Shown here one piece after another: positions 25,983 through 37,218 of a DNA stretch of 64,000 nt (positions are counted from its first letter, which is position 1; each line of letters opens with the position of its first letter). The stretch lies in NCBI RefSeq assembly GCF_958295425.1, contig NC_081154.1:1426001-1490000 (forward strand), written 5' to 3'. A model generated the notes under the pieces. That model saw only the letters and a list, made by a program, of their open reading frames with translations. It had not been told where the DNA came from and did no database searches. This DNA is from Solea solea. Taxonomy: Eukaryota > Chordata > Actinopteri > Pleuronectiformes > Soleidae. The translations under genes and the position numbers were made by a program.

Positions 25983-28900
25983 TTACAACATTATTCTGCA
26001 TTTACTGCTGCATATTTATTTATTGATATACATTCATGTATTACTATATTTACTTTCTCAAACATTTATGTTGTAGCATATTCCAACACTTAATCATGTA
26101 TATGTTTATATACAGTATATTACAGTTTATATACTGTTTATTACAGTTTATATACGTATATTACTGTTTATATACGTATATTACTGTTTATATACGTATA
26201 TTACTGTTTATATATTGTATATAACTGTTTATATACAATATATTACAGTTTATATACTGTATATTACAGTTTATATACGTATATAACTGTTTATATACAG
26301 TATATTAGTTTATATGCATATGTAACTATTTATATACTGTATATAACTATTTATATACTGTATATTACAGTTTATATACGTATATAACTGTTTATATACA
26401 GTATATTACAGTTTATATGCATATGTAACTATTTATATACTGTATATAACTATTTATATACTGTATATTACAGTTTATATACGTATATAACTGTTTATAT
26501 AAAGTATATTACAGTTTATATGCATATGTAACTATTTATATACTGTATATTACAGTTTATATAATGTATATTACTGTTTTTATACTTGTATCTAATTTAT
26601 TCAGTCTTGCATATTATGACACAGATGTCAACATTCAATTTCTATTGTAAATAATTGTTAATCTTATCTTTTATACTCCTAGTATACTTGTATTTTTTAT
26701 TTGGTTGTGAATCGCTGTTGTTTTCTATTTTTATTATATTTTGGGCATTAATAACATATTTTTCTGATTCTGTTTCATGATCTGTTTCCTCTCATAATCT
26801 GTTTTTTTTAAATGCACATATAAATCTCAATAATCTCACCGGTGCCACAGCAAAGGCCTGGTTCAGGATGCCGTCGTTGATCAGCTTCTTGTAGACGTAA
26901 GTGGCCGCCTGACAGATGCCCTGCATGAGACAAAGGAACAGCAGCATTAGTCAGGACTGAAACACACGTTACACACGATAAAAGAGATAGTTCAGGGTTT
27001 TTCTTCAAATCCCGGTTCAGCAAAGTGACCGCCTCCCAAAAAAGTCCAGAACTTTCTCATGCTGCGTTGTGTTTGAATGGACATTTACCTTGTGAGCGAA
27101 GCAGGCTCCGGACACTCCCTCTATAGGCATGTCCTCGCACTCAGCGGACAGATCTGTGAGGACATCCTGCACGACACAGACAGACAGACAGACAGACAGA
27201 CAACAATACACCGGGAAAAAGACGACAACCCGGTGAGTTTGGACACAAAGAAATGTCTCACGCTTGGCTTTATCTCAGCTGTAAGTCTTATTATTTAACT
27301 GTTTGGAGTTATGTTGACACTAAATTAGTTCAAATGCATCTCGTACGAATCAGAATAGCCGCAAATGTCATAATCAATCCAGTGTCAGACATGGAAAACA
27401 TGAATATGGTGGATTACGGGGACTATTTTCTCTTCACGTCTCACCTTGAGTGACAGAGTTCCCCTGACAGCCACGAGAACAGCCTCCCGCTTATGATCCA
27501 GAGCCACGAAGAACGGGATCTCATAGATCTGCAAGAAAACATAGACCATCAGACTATGAAGCTACAGGTTTTTTGGGGGAGGGGGGCGGGAGAAAGTGGG
27601 AGTGTCCTACCTGGTTGTGGAAGCTGACATGGATGAAGTCTCTGTACTGCAGACCAGTGGTGAGCAGGACGGACGAGAAGTGGCAGCCGCTGTTGTCTCC
27701 GCCCACGGTGTCGTACTCGTCGGTGCGACTCCCGCAGCTGAAACACAGGGTACAGGGAGAAAATTGGCATTTTTGTAATGTAAGTTTTTTGGCTTTGGAT
27801 TCTTCAGAAAAACAGTTGTCTGGCATTAACGTTGTCAGAAAACAGGGACAATGGCGTTGTTTACTTCCCTTCTCTCGAGTTTTGAAAACTGTTTGCATTG
27901 CTGCCACGATAAAACCTTTATTTAACTCTTTAACTCTTGGGGTGTCAATTAACAACATTTGACAGAGAGAGATACATGTTCTTACCAGTCGCCGCTGAGC
28001 TTACAGGGCCCGGTGAGCGGGTTGGAGTAGACGTACAGTGGCCATCCATAAGCTGCTGCAGCAAACAGCATCCAGTGAGCGGCTTTCTCCAGCTCTGCCT
28101 CCAGATCTTCCTCCTTCAAAAAACAACAGAACACGCTGTTTACTGTACAGTAGTAAATACTGTCAACCTGACAATACAGTGAGGTATTTTGAGGACTCCA
28201 GAACTCACGATGGGAGAGGACGGGCTGTGAACGACGATGGTGTCCGGGTCTCTGCTCTGCTCCTTCTTGTCCTGATCCTGGTGCAGCAGAGCCAGACCAG
28301 CGGCGATGTCACTGGGGACCAGATCTGTGTCCTGCCAACACACACACACACACACAGTCTGTTTTCCATGACTTCAGAGGACTTTACACTGACTTACACC
28401 TTGGTAAATTGTTGTGGGAATAAGACATAACTCCTTATATGGACATCTATCGTCAGGCTTTAAAAGAAAATGTGTTTGAGCAGTGATACAAATCACAAAA
28501 TAGACGTTTTTATTTTATTTTTGTTCATAAAAAATAGGAAAGCAAACTTTTAAATGTGACATATTTCCAAATTTCATAAATGTAATGAAGATTTTGAGTG
28601 AGATTAAGAGTACTTTTTGGTCAGTTGTGTTTATATAGTTGGTAAAAAAAAAAAAAAAAACGACCCTTACAGAGAAGAATCCGCTCAACAGCTTCCCGAT
28701 GCTGGAGAACACCGCCCGGTTACTCTCGTCCTGCGGCAGGCAGCAGCACATCAGCCGCAGCCTGCACTCCCACACTTTGTCGGCCATGGAGCGAGCGATG
28801 GAGAAGAACTGGTTGGTGGTCTGCATGTCTCTCACTCCCAGCGGCTCCAGGGGGGCGGGCTGTCGGCGCGGGCTTCCCAGGGGGTCAAACACGATCACCA

Positions 28901-31450
28901 CACCTACTGCGGTGAAGAGCAGGATGATCCAGCTGTGAAGAGAAAACCCCGCCTCTTTGACTCATTTTTGAACTGGTTTGACGATTGTGGAAAAAGAAAA
29001 TGCTTTGAGAAATCTACCTGGCAATCACTGCTGCGATGACGGAACCCACCGTGGCGAGATCACAGCCTTTACTATCCTCAGACACCCACACGGTGCCCAG
29101 ACAGGCCCACACCAGCTCAGGAATGTACAGGATCGCTCGCACGTACACCAGCGCAGGCATGGAGCGCCGGCGGCCAGGGTTAGTGATGGTGCCTGGGAAA
29201 CATTTAGCACAGAAATACTGTCAATAAAAAACACTTTGCAGTATTTTAAAACAGCCGTTCCAACTTGGAGACTGAAGTTTGTAAACCACTCACTCTCCCA
29301 CACCAAAGCCCATGGAGAAAATCAGTGATTTTACATCGCAGCACGTTTTTAAACGTCCACATGTGTGTTTATTGTCACTTCAGTGTTTGTTATTTATGTA
29401 AATGACACAAACTGACCAGACGAGGCAGCAGTAAACCAGCAGCTCCTGTGTCGGGCACACAGGAGCTGCTGGTTTACTGCTGCTCCTTGTAGTTCAACAT
29501 ACCGTGAACCCTGCATTTTTTTCATGAGCATTTTTTGCTTGAACTGCATTTTGTTCCATTTATGTCTGATTTTATTTTTTTCCTCTATCTGATCAAATAG
29601 AACTGCTTAACAACAAATGCTACACAAAACAAAATATTGTCAACTTATCTTTTGGATGTAACAGAAAAGACTGTGCACATTTATCGAGTTTCTGAGGAAA
29701 AAAACGTGCAAGCATGAACCCTGAATTATTTTCAAGTTTAGACTATTCCAATGTTTGACAAACATGAACCTGCTGAATATTTGAATTACTAGAACTAAGA
29801 ACTATATAAAGCACTTGCCCATAAAATTAAGACGACATTCTGTTCCTTTTTTCCTTTTGTTTAACACTTGCTTTGCATCATTTCTCACCACATAGTGTTG
29901 CGTAAAAGAGCAAACTTCCTGCATGGTGTAACACATAATATAACCTGTATTTTGACACCACAACTACTGTGTGACAAACTTCCTGCGAGGCCGAGTATGA
30001 CCACGCCCTGAAAAGTTCATGTAAATGAAACAATGTTTGTGACTGCAGGTGTACTTAGTGTACTTAGTAGGTGACGCAATGACTGGCATTGTTTGTGCAT
30101 CAAAGTGGACCGAAAGAAAACCGGGCGAAAGCCTGCTGAGTGCTATTCCCGAAAACATGCTTTTGGCCACTACCATGGATGTCACGGTAACCAGTACACA
30201 GATCAAAGGAAGGCGGACGCCTACTGCGTGGCTCGTGGCAACACAAAATGTGAATAATGTATCCTATCGTCCCACAATTCAGTCAGGAGTGTTGTTCATT
30301 TTTTGTGCATGGCGAGGCGCTCAAAAGTGTGCTTCAACAGTCAGTGAAAGAAAAAGACGAGGATGAAAAACAATAATCAGAGCCAACACAATAGGGAAAC
30401 TTTATCAGAAAGTGTACGTCTGCCATAATAATGTCTCTGACCCGCGTGTAAAGGTCTGTGATTTAAAGCTCAATCTCTGTGCACAGTGATCTCTGACGGA
30501 GGCGTTTCCTGCCAACATGGCGGAGTAAAGTAAACAAACTGAGCCATGTGACATCACGTCACTCTGTAGTGTTGCTTTAAGGCAGGAAAAAAAAAAATAA
30601 GAGATGTACCTTGAGCACTGACAAAGACGATGGCCCATAGTGAAAGGATGATGAGCCCAAGCACAACAAACAGTCCGATCAGGTAGGTGTTAAGAACTCC
30701 CCTGCCATTACAATCAAAATGACCTCTGTGGTGAGTGTAGAGGATCATCGTGCCAATCCACCTTCAGAGGGAAAAAAGAGTCAGGGAATATTATTGTTAT
30801 TACTTCTGTTACTACCATGACTGAACTGAATCCGCACTCCCAAACAATCATTAAGGTACTAATAAAGGCACTTTTTTAGCATATAATTACTTAACTGATG
30901 TTACAAATAAACATTAACACCACCCATGATGCAACGCGGTGTGGCTACAAAATCCAATTCCCTATATGTGATAATATCGTGAATCACTGCCTCTAAAAAC
31001 TGAAGAATGTCTGTGTGTTCTTACATATTTTATATCATCAATCTTGTTAATGCATCTTATTTGCTTTGTATGTTCATTGAGTTAATCTGTAGCTTGTTAA
31101 GTTGTCAGTACAGATGCTCTAAAACAGGCAGTATTCAATAAAAATCATGATAAAAATCGAAATCGGACAATATGAGAAAATATATCGTTTTGCCATATTG
31201 CCCAGCCCAACTTAAATATCGTACGGTGGTGTCTGGCGATCCCCACCCTTAATAATCAGTGTTACCGCCGCACCCTCATGAATGACAACACGCAACTTTA
31301 ACTGCAGCACTTATTCTAACGGTTTATGTAATAAATCTGGAGGGCAACAACATACCACAATACACGGATGAAGAGTTCAAAGGAGCCGGGAAAGACCAGG
31401 TCGTCGCTGGCGATGCCCCAGCGCCGACCAAACACCACCATCCCAGGCAT
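24003..31450 (-). CDS. daglb: Diacylglycerol lipase beta
   Basis: This sn-1-specific, membrane-bound diacylglycerol lipase makes the endocannabinoid 2-arachidonoylglycerol. Fifteen coding exons (transcript order): 31356-31450, 30610-30761, 29018-29192, 28671-28932, 28209-28331, 27986-28113, 27611-27737, 27445-27528, 27089-27166, 26840-26920, 25798-25925, 25507-25575, 25305-25377, 24722-24969, 24003-24198. All are GT-AG and in phase, totalling 2019 bp, i.e. 672 residues, the length I recall for human DAGLB. The start reads [20 protein letters not shown]. Four hydrophobic segments lie in exons 1-4. The lipase domain has the nucleophile elbow GHSLGAG (Ser445), Asp497 in [10 protein letters not shown] and His639 in QMLTDHMPD. 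For exon 15 I chose the TAG acceptor before 24198; a CAG sixteen bases further in would break the frame. The gene looks intact. Confidence 0.96.
24180..24250. repeat. GA-rich purine tract beside daglb exon 15
   Basis: A GGGAGA-rich run adjoins the acceptor of the last daglb exon; on the gene strand it is the CT-rich polypyrimidine tract of that acceptor. Confidence 0.7.
24390..24545 (+). mobile_element. tRNA-derived SINE-like repeat in daglb intron 14
   Basis: A B-box-like 'ggttgtgggttcaattcc' is followed by 'gagcaaagacacttgcagcg' and a tail 'aagcagctcatcaagactag'. The tail recurs in reverse at about 32086-32150. Confidence 0.55.
25940..25980. repeat. (CA)n microsatellite at daglb exon 11 acceptor
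   Basis: A run of about 17 CA units lies just upstream (gene sense) of the exon carrying the catalytic serine. Confidence 0.95.
26098..26575. repeat. AT-rich tandem array in daglb intron 10
   Basis: About twenty units of a roughly 20-25 bp motif near 'tatatacgtatataactgtt' or 'tatatactgtatattacagt'. Longer composite units recur, which implies higher-order duplication. The array could form cruciforms. Confidence 0.9.
29425..29483. other. Perfect 27-bp hairpin (5-nt loop) in daglb intron 2
   Basis: The left arm 29425-29451 is the exact reverse complement of 29457-29483, with the loop CGGGC between them. The arms include 'aaaccagcagctcctgtg'. It may be a young foldback insertion or an expressed hairpin; nothing in the sequence decides which. 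Confidence 0.9.
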
Positions 31451-31620
31451 TTTGTCCACGGAAGAACGGTCACACAAAAAGCCTGAGTCTCACGCCGATG
31501 GACGCGAACCCTTCTCCGCCGCTATGAAGTGGGCAGGCTGCTCTTGAGTAACTGGCAGCGGGTTCACGTCACGCATGACTCCACAGTGACAGTTTTATTG
31601 GCGCCGCGCACTTTTATATC
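31451..31620 (-). promoter_or_regulatory. daglb: Presumed daglb promoter/5' UTR
   Basis: The sequence upstream of the daglb ATG holds an inverted CCAAT box (ATTGG, about 31597-31601), a CRE-like cacgtca near 31565 and several CpGs. No TATA box is seen. Confidence 0.4.
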
Positions 31621-32084
31621 ACATTCGTGTTTCCAGAGTTGCTCAATCTCACGGTCGTGCAGCGGAAGCTAACTTACAAGCTAGCTGAGCTAGCTCCAGC
31701 AAACGCGGTTTGCTAAATCGCTCCAAAGATGATAAATTGTGTCTCTGAATGACATAATATTGTGTCTCTGAATGCTAAATATTGATACAATAATAACATG
31801 AGCTTATGTCAAATTCAGTTTCGTTTACGCGACATTAACTATTGCTCAACACGGGAAGCTAGGTTTGTTTTGTTTTCTCTCGACACCCTCCGTCCGTTCC
31901 GTTGATGAGACCCCACTGCAACAGGAGCCGTTGTACCAAAGTTCCGCGGTGTGTGCTGTTGTTGGCCTGTGTTGTACTATAAGTACATTTCCTAAATAAA
32001 TGGTGTACTTTTACTCCATTCTACATTTCCTCGAACTATGTTTGTAGCTCGTTACTACCAAATAAAATCAGAAGAAGAAGAGTT
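31621..32084. other. Intergenic sequence upstream of daglb, no gene seen
   Basis: AT-rich sequence with a short direct repeat 'attgtgtctctgaatg' at about 31736 and 31759. No coding or RNA gene is visible. Confidence 0.5.
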
Positions 32085-32440
32085 GGTATTATGGTCTGTA
32101 TTCATATAGAGCTTTTCTCGTCTTGATGAGCTGCTTTACACTAGTTTTCACCCATTCATACATTCATACAACATGGGGTTATGATACATAAGTACAGTAA
32201 ATGTCTTATACTAGTTTATCAGTTTACCCAGATATTCCAGGTATTTGCAGTTTGTTTTCCAGGGGCGAAAATGTAAAGGACAACTTCTACATTTCATTTA
32301 TAAAACGCTTTACATTGCCAAATTATCTCAAAAGTGCACACAGTTTGTAACAATACACTAAATAGTAGCATTTTTCTATCACTCATCTTTCATACCCATG
32401 GGAATCGAACCCACAGCCTGGTAAATATTACAGTCGCAAT
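32085..32440 (-). mobile_element. tRNA-derived SINE-like element, minus orientation
   Basis: On the minus strand it starts near a B-box-like 'ggctgtgggttcgattccc' (32400-32420) and ends with the tail shared with 24477-24535. The middle is diverged. Confidence 0.45.
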
Positions 32441-33077
32441 CAAGAACAATAAACAACTGGAATAGAAATGTCATCGTCTTTTTCTTCTTCTTTGTTGTTA
32501 TATTAAAAGAAAGAGAAGAAGGCAATAATGAAACGTTGCTACTGAGAAGTGTGAATGCATTCATGGACATTTTATTAGGATTCTGTGCTGGTGTAAATTT
32601 TAAAGGCACAGCACGTACAGTCCAATTTAAATGAAACAGCGATTGATGTTTAATCTTGGTTCTTGGCGTTTTATGGTAGTTGCTTCCTCTTCTGTTTGGT
32701 ACTTTGCAGTTGCAGAGTTGGAAAGTTGAAACAACCCCACCACCAACCCTGACATGGGGTTCCAAGATGGGGTGCCACAGCTTCTTTTACTGTTGTGGTG
32801 TGTTCCATTTGACGTTGAAACTCAGAACTTCATATAGCGGTCATGAAGCGTTCCTGCACACTCTTCCTGAAACTTGGAGCAACGACTTCTCAGGAAAGCG
32901 GTCCGTTGGATTTCCAGAGGCCTTGGACTTCTTGAATCTGAAGCCAGATTTGTCTTCTGATGACCAGATGGTGTGTTCAGAACATCTGTTGGTATTATGG
33001 CTGCTGCTGCTTCATCTTCATGACTGTCAACATCTCAACACAGGAACTGCTTTAACCGCATCATTGATGCCCAGTGG

Positions 33078-33596
33078 TCAAATTGGCAGCAGCAGGTTTG
33101 TATTGCGTACAGTGTTCCGGCAAAAACTGACAAAAAATGTGAAGACTGAATATAGACGCGAGAAGAAACTGTGGCCGAACCCCTCTGTGCTGGTGGTGGG
33201 CATGTCTGAAGGCAAAAGAAGTATGTTTTCAAAGTAGATTCGCACATGATGAACAATGGCTTCTTCCACATATGGATCTTGGATCAGAATCAGGACTTCT
33301 AGTGATGTGCCAAACTTTTTCCTTAGGTCATTAAACACAGAGTCAATTCCTTTATTTACCTCTGGCCTCTTAGGATAAAATGGCACCATGAAGATGAGGC
33401 CATCCATTATCTGATCTACAATTGATTTCGCAAATTTGGCTAACGAAAAGCAACAGTGGGCTGTGGAAACACTCTTGGCAAGGACACCAAGGGTCAACAA
33501 AATGACAGCATGGCGGACTTGAGCTTGGTAAGGATTCAGGAGCATTTTTTCTAATGACTCCGGTGTCATGACAAACAACTCCATCTTGGTAAACAA
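33078..33596 (-). CDS. Uncharacterised single-exon protein, two hydrophobic segments (paralogue A)
   Basis: A 172-residue uninterrupted ORF. Hydrophobic segment 1 is about residues 28-42 (HAVILLTLGVLA), then a mixed, probably helical region to residue 130, then hydrophobic segment 2 at about 144-159 (FFSRLYSVFTFFVSF). The central motif KKFGTSLEVLILIQDP aligns with GKFGDLLEALILMRDP of the ORF at 36424-37218, and both have QVR before segment 1 about 80-85 residues upstream. Two diverged neighbours with one architecture suggest real genes rather than chance frames. I recognise no family, catalytic motif or signal peptide. The reading frame ends soon after segment 2, whereas the paralogue has a 90-residue tail, so this copy may be shortened. 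The start could be M1, M5 or M10. Confidence 0.55.
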   Translation of the reverse strand: MFTKMELFVMTPESLEKMLLNPYQAQVRHAVILLTLGVLAKSVSTAHCCFSLAKFAKSIVDQIMDGLIFMVPFYPKRPEVNKGIDSVFNDLRKKFGTSLEVLILIQDPYVEEAIVHHVRIYFENILLLPSDMPTTSTEGFGHSFFSRLYSVFTFFVSFCRNTVRNTNLLLPI

Positions 33597-33993
33597 GTGT
33601 CTGGTTCTATCGTTTCAATGAAATTTGGATAAACGGATGTTTTTTTGTTTTTTTTGACGGTTGGCAGTGAGTTGTTGTCATCGAAGCATTATATTACTGC
33701 CCCTTCTTCTCATCTTCTCTCTTTCCTTTCATTCCTCTCTCCCCTAAACTTAAACATGTCATCATTAGAACACATCAAAGGCACATCAAGAAGTGATGTC
33801 ATGGAATGAGAAGAAGGTAGTAATGGAACATTCGCAGATCTCTCCCGTGCTGGCAATCGAAGCACTTTTTTGCTCGACCACTGATCCTCAAAGGCCATGA
33901 AGTGGAGTTTTCTTTCCAAAGCACATGAAAAGGTCAAGCAGGCCAAAAAGGAACATGTTTTCTTGGGGAAAGAGTTTGATTTTGCCGTCTTGT
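33597..33993. other. Intergenic sequence, no gene supported
   Basis: A minus-strand reading frame of 127 residues (33710-34093) overlaps this stretch but has no recognisable domain, and its 3' part runs beside a LINE remnant. I do not call it a gene. Confidence 0.4.
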
Positions 33994-34323
33994 TTACTTT
34001 AGTTTTAATCGGCACAGCTTTAGCTCTAATGTGCCTGTAGGTAAGACACGAAGCGGGGGAGAGACGGAGTAGAGGCAAAGGTGAAGTGAACATTTTTCTT
34101 TCAGCTTCTCACTTTCTGTTACACCAACTGCCCTCATGAACATTCTCTGTGGTCTTCCTCTTTTCCCCCTGCCCAGCAGCTCCATCTTCAACATCCTTTG
34201 TCCAATATAATCACCAGCCCTCCTCTGCATGTGACCAAACCATCTTAACCTTGGTCCTTTGTTTCCAAACTGTTGAACCTGAGCTGTCCCTCGAATATGC
34301 TCAGTTCTGTCCATCCTGGTCAC
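33994..34323 (-). mobile_element. LINE reverse-transcriptase ORF, C-terminal fragment
   Basis: The minus-strand translation contains RLRWFGHMQRRAGDYIGQRM and GRGKRGRPQRMFMRAV, the hallmark C-terminal end of fish non-LTR retrotransposon ORF2 proteins. There is no reverse transcriptase core, so this is a dead fragment. On the gene strand it lies just upstream of paralogue A. Confidence 0.75.
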
Positions 34324-34439
34324 TCCATCTTCAGCTCTGCCACCTCCAGCTATGCCAAGACCACATGTCAGTCTGCCTCACCACGGCAACCCAACTTCAA
34401 GATCAGGAATGTCCTAGATGAGCCAAACGTTTTTAAACA

Positions 34440-35280
34440 TGCATTTTAGGAGACAGCAGCAACAAGATAATGATATGAAGAAATAAACAATAGTTTGCAT
34501 TCAGCATCCCCAACACCAGATAATCAACCAATCAAATAACCAGTCAACCAACAAACCAAATTACCAACCAACCAACCAACAAGACTGATGGAGAGGATAT
34601 GATGGTCTGAAGATGGTACTAATGTCAAGTCATGCCATTACACCCCATGGAAGAATCCAACAGCCAAATAATCATCCAGACATGCCAACCAATATAATGT
34701 GTGACGTTTCATAATGGGGAACAAATATATATATATATAAGAATGTATTTTATCGTACATACTTCAGAATAGAATACATGCAATGGAAACAGTCTGTAAC
34801 CCAGATATGTACAACATGGGCATTTGTACAGTGTGTATGCACAGGATGGCATTCATTCAGGGGTTAGAGGTTGACATTCATTTGTTCAATACGCATGTTT
34901 AAATTAATTTGTAGTCGTGAATTACTACTAGTTAATTATTGTAAATGTGTACTAAAAATGTGGAGAAATAGGAATAAAAACTTAAATTACACACAAAGAA
35001 AAACACTGTTGGGTGCAACATCTGCCAAACAATCAGTCAACTTATTGACTCATTCAGCTGATTATTATTCATTTATTTTTGAGATCCCAATATTTGCATT
35101 CTTATGGACACCAAAGACAAGAAGAAATAGAAAGGACTGACTCGCATGGCGGACCCGACCTACGCCAGGACATGATGATGAACTTGATAGTCACTTTAAG
35201 TTCATGGTTTTCATTCAGAAGTTTATTTAACAATGTTTACTTTTTTACTGTTTCATGTATGTAAAACTTTGTTTTGGTTG
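34440..35280. other. Intergenic sequence, no gene seen
   Basis: Contains a CCAA-rich simple stretch (34520-34580) and a short (AT)n at 34726-34738. No coding or RNA gene is supported. Confidence 0.5.
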
Positions 35281-35284
35281 TACC

Positions 35285-35410
35285 CCGCTATACCCTGGAC
35301 AGATCACCAGTCCTTCACAGGGCCACATATAGAGTCAAACAACCATCCACTCTCACCTACGTCAATTTGGAGTGGTCAATTTGCCCAATCCCCAAATCTG
35401 CATATCAAAT
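35285..35410. repeat. Fish dispersed repeat ('CTGGACAGATCACCAGTCC')
   Basis: It contains ctggacagatcaccagtcc, 'gtcaaacaaccatccactct' and 'gtcaatttggagtggtcaat'. It is homologous with 56830-57010, which extends further. The family is a high-copy fish repeat. Confidence 0.6.
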
Positions 35411-35452
35411 TTAATTAAAACGGTGTCTAATTTTTTTGATCACATTTTAATG

Positions 35453-35652
35453 TAAAATTCCAGGCAGCCCACGGCTAAACAGAAGGAAATTGGGTTTGTA
35501 ACCGGAGGTTTGCCATTTCTACTTAAGGGCTGAGGTACCTCGGAGCAAGGGAAACCCAATTCCCATCGGTCATTGTTAATTGGATGCTCTAAATTTACCC
35601 CAGCCATGGGGGAGCACATCCAGTGCATAACGTCAAATATGCAGATCATACA
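35453..35652 (+). mobile_element. tRNA-derived SINE, copy 1
   Basis: It shares 'cccat..gtt' + 'attgttaattggatgctct' and a terminal 'tatgcagatcata' with copies at 40428, 49930 and 52711. A B-box-like 'gggtttgtaaccgg' sits near the 5' end. Confidence 0.55.
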
Positions 35653-35828
35653 CTGATGCTAGAGAGGGAGAAGCCAAAAGAAAAAAAGTATGTCAAATCA
35701 AATATGTCAAACACGGATTCTGTTCTGAGTGTTATTGTATGTCTGTGTTCTATTGTGAAAAAAGCTTAATAAACAAAGTTAAAAAAAAGAAAGAAAAAGA
35801 ATGGAATGGTTGGGGGTTGGGTGTTGGT

Positions 35829-35896
35829 ACTATTCCTAATAGAAACGCAAAAAAAATACATATTGTACCAAACCATTCCACTCGGTGGAAACAGGC
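35829..35896 (-). mobile_element. Partial GCCCTGTTTCCACC MITE
   Basis: The reverse complement of this piece matches the left end of the element at 17496-17910, including 'tttctattaggaatag' and 'gtttccaccgagtggaatgg'. Confidence 0.6.
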
Positions 35897-36423
35897 AAAT
35901 TATGCAGGTCCTATATGGTTTCAGTAACATGTTGGGGGCCCATGGAAACTGCAAACAAACCCGCTTGGGAACCATATTGTCAGCCCGGATATAATCCCAC
36001 ATTGACATGCTGGCTGGGATAGGGCTTCTCTTTAAATGATTTTAAAATAAAACTGAGACTGTTGTTATTTAGGATCATTTATTTGAAACAAGCAACATTG
36101 AACAGGTAATAAATATAAAAACGATTTGGTGGAAGAAGTTTCTTGTTGTTTGCCGTCTTCTCCAAGAATCCAGCACCTTGTCATTGTCTCTGTGGTCTTG
36201 TAGAAGCTGCTCGGACAGTCTCCGCTCAGATGTGTCCAGCGAGTACACCAGCACTGCGCGTGTATAAACTTTGGAGGTGTGCAACCAAGCACCATGACCA
36301 CCTTTGGAGCCCTAAGTCCAGGCTTCAAGGTGCTGGGGGTCAAGAAATTTCAGTCTTCATTTTCCAGCATTGTTCTACCCCTCCACCAGGTAAAAATATA
36401 TTTATCTAATTTGAAGATTGAGG

Positions 36424-37218
36424 TCAAGGTGGAATGTGCCTCACAACAGATTTAGACAGAGACAGCACTCTGTGGCGCTCTTCAGCTCTCTCAACATGAC
36501 ACGTGGTGTCATGGTTATTACAAATGACCTTAGCGCCAACTGGGAGCTGGGTGCGTGTCTGAGCTCTCCTGGGAAAAAAGGGTTCTCTTTTTCCATGTTG
36601 CGTCTGTTGCTCTGAAACAAGAGAAGCATTGGGAAACGTGTCGACCATTGTTTGATGCGATTGCTCTGGGACAGATACACCCCACCAAGTATCGATCGGG
36701 GGAATGTAACGGACAATGACAAAGGCTATACAAGCCACTGCAAGGCATATAACTATTTTTGAGAAGTGCCTGCATAATTGGTGTCTACGGCTGTGACTTC
36801 TGTGCCACTCTGAGTAGAGAAAAACATGGAGTCCTATAGACCTAATAATGGCCACTTTCATCACTGGATCCCGCATCAGAATCAGCGCTTCCAAAAGATC
36901 ACCAAACTTGCCATTAAGATCTTTCAAGACGTACTTAGCCACAGAGTTGGCACTCGCCACGCGGGGATAATGCCCCTCGATGAATCCGTCCTCTGCTATT
37001 TTTTGCATAGCCAGATGGACCAGATGTTGGGTGTACATGGCTGTCGAGTCTAAGCCCCAAATGTCAACGGCTTTTATCTTCGTGAGTAACGTGAACACCA
37101 GCACGGCAACAAACCTCCGGACCTGTAGTTCGCTCTTAGTCTTCCGTGGATTTTCTTGGTTTGTGTTTTCTTGTGTCATACTCCCTTCTTCTCCTCCATG
37201 GTGTTGCACATCATCCAT
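36424..37218 (-). CDS. Uncharacterised single-exon protein, two hydrophobic segments (paralogue B)
   Basis: A 264-residue ORF, long for this AT-rich DNA. A charged N-terminus (residues 1-31) precedes hydrophobic segment 1 at 34-47 (RRFVAVLVFTLLT). The mixed region contains VLKDLNGKFGDLLEALILMR (98-117), followed by a strongly hydrophobic segment 2 at 153-171 (KIVICLAVACIAFVIVRY) and a polar tail of about 90 residues. The order of parts matches the ORF at 33078-33596, 2.8 kb away in the same orientation. A reverse-strand AATAAA near 36078 could be its polyadenylation signal. Two membrane passes with a cytosolic or lumenal middle region is a guess. Function and family are unknown to me. Confidence 0.6.
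   Translation of the reverse strand: MDDVQHHGGEEGSMTQENTNQENPRKTKSELQVRRFVAVLVFTLLTKIKAVDIWGLDSTAMYTQHLVHLAMQKIAEDGFIEGHYPRVASANSVAKYVLKDLNGKFGDLLEALILMRDPVMKVAIIRSIGLHVFLYSEWHRSHSRRHQLCRHFSKIVICLAVACIAFVIVRYIPPIDTWWGVSVPEQSHQTMVDTFPNASLVSEQQTQHGKREPFFPRRAQTRTQLPVGAKVICNNHDTTCHVERAEERHRVLSLSKSVVRHIPP

Noticed and set aside
28209..28933. Plus-strand ORFs opposite daglb exons 4-7
   Set aside because: They are shadows of true daglb coding exons on the minus strand.
30049..30366. 105-residue plus-strand ORF in daglb intron 2
   Set aside because: No domain, no splice support, and intronic on the opposite strand of daglb. The chance of a random ORF this long is fair.
32680..33237. 185-residue plus-strand ORF overlapping the paralogue A gene
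   Set aside because: It is antisense to an ORF with paralogue support, has no recognisable domain, and shows no conserved features of its own.
33710..34093. 127-residue minus-strand ORF upstream of paralogue A
   Set aside because: It has basic and Ser-rich composition, no similarity to paralogue B's N-terminus, and partly overlaps a LINE remnant.
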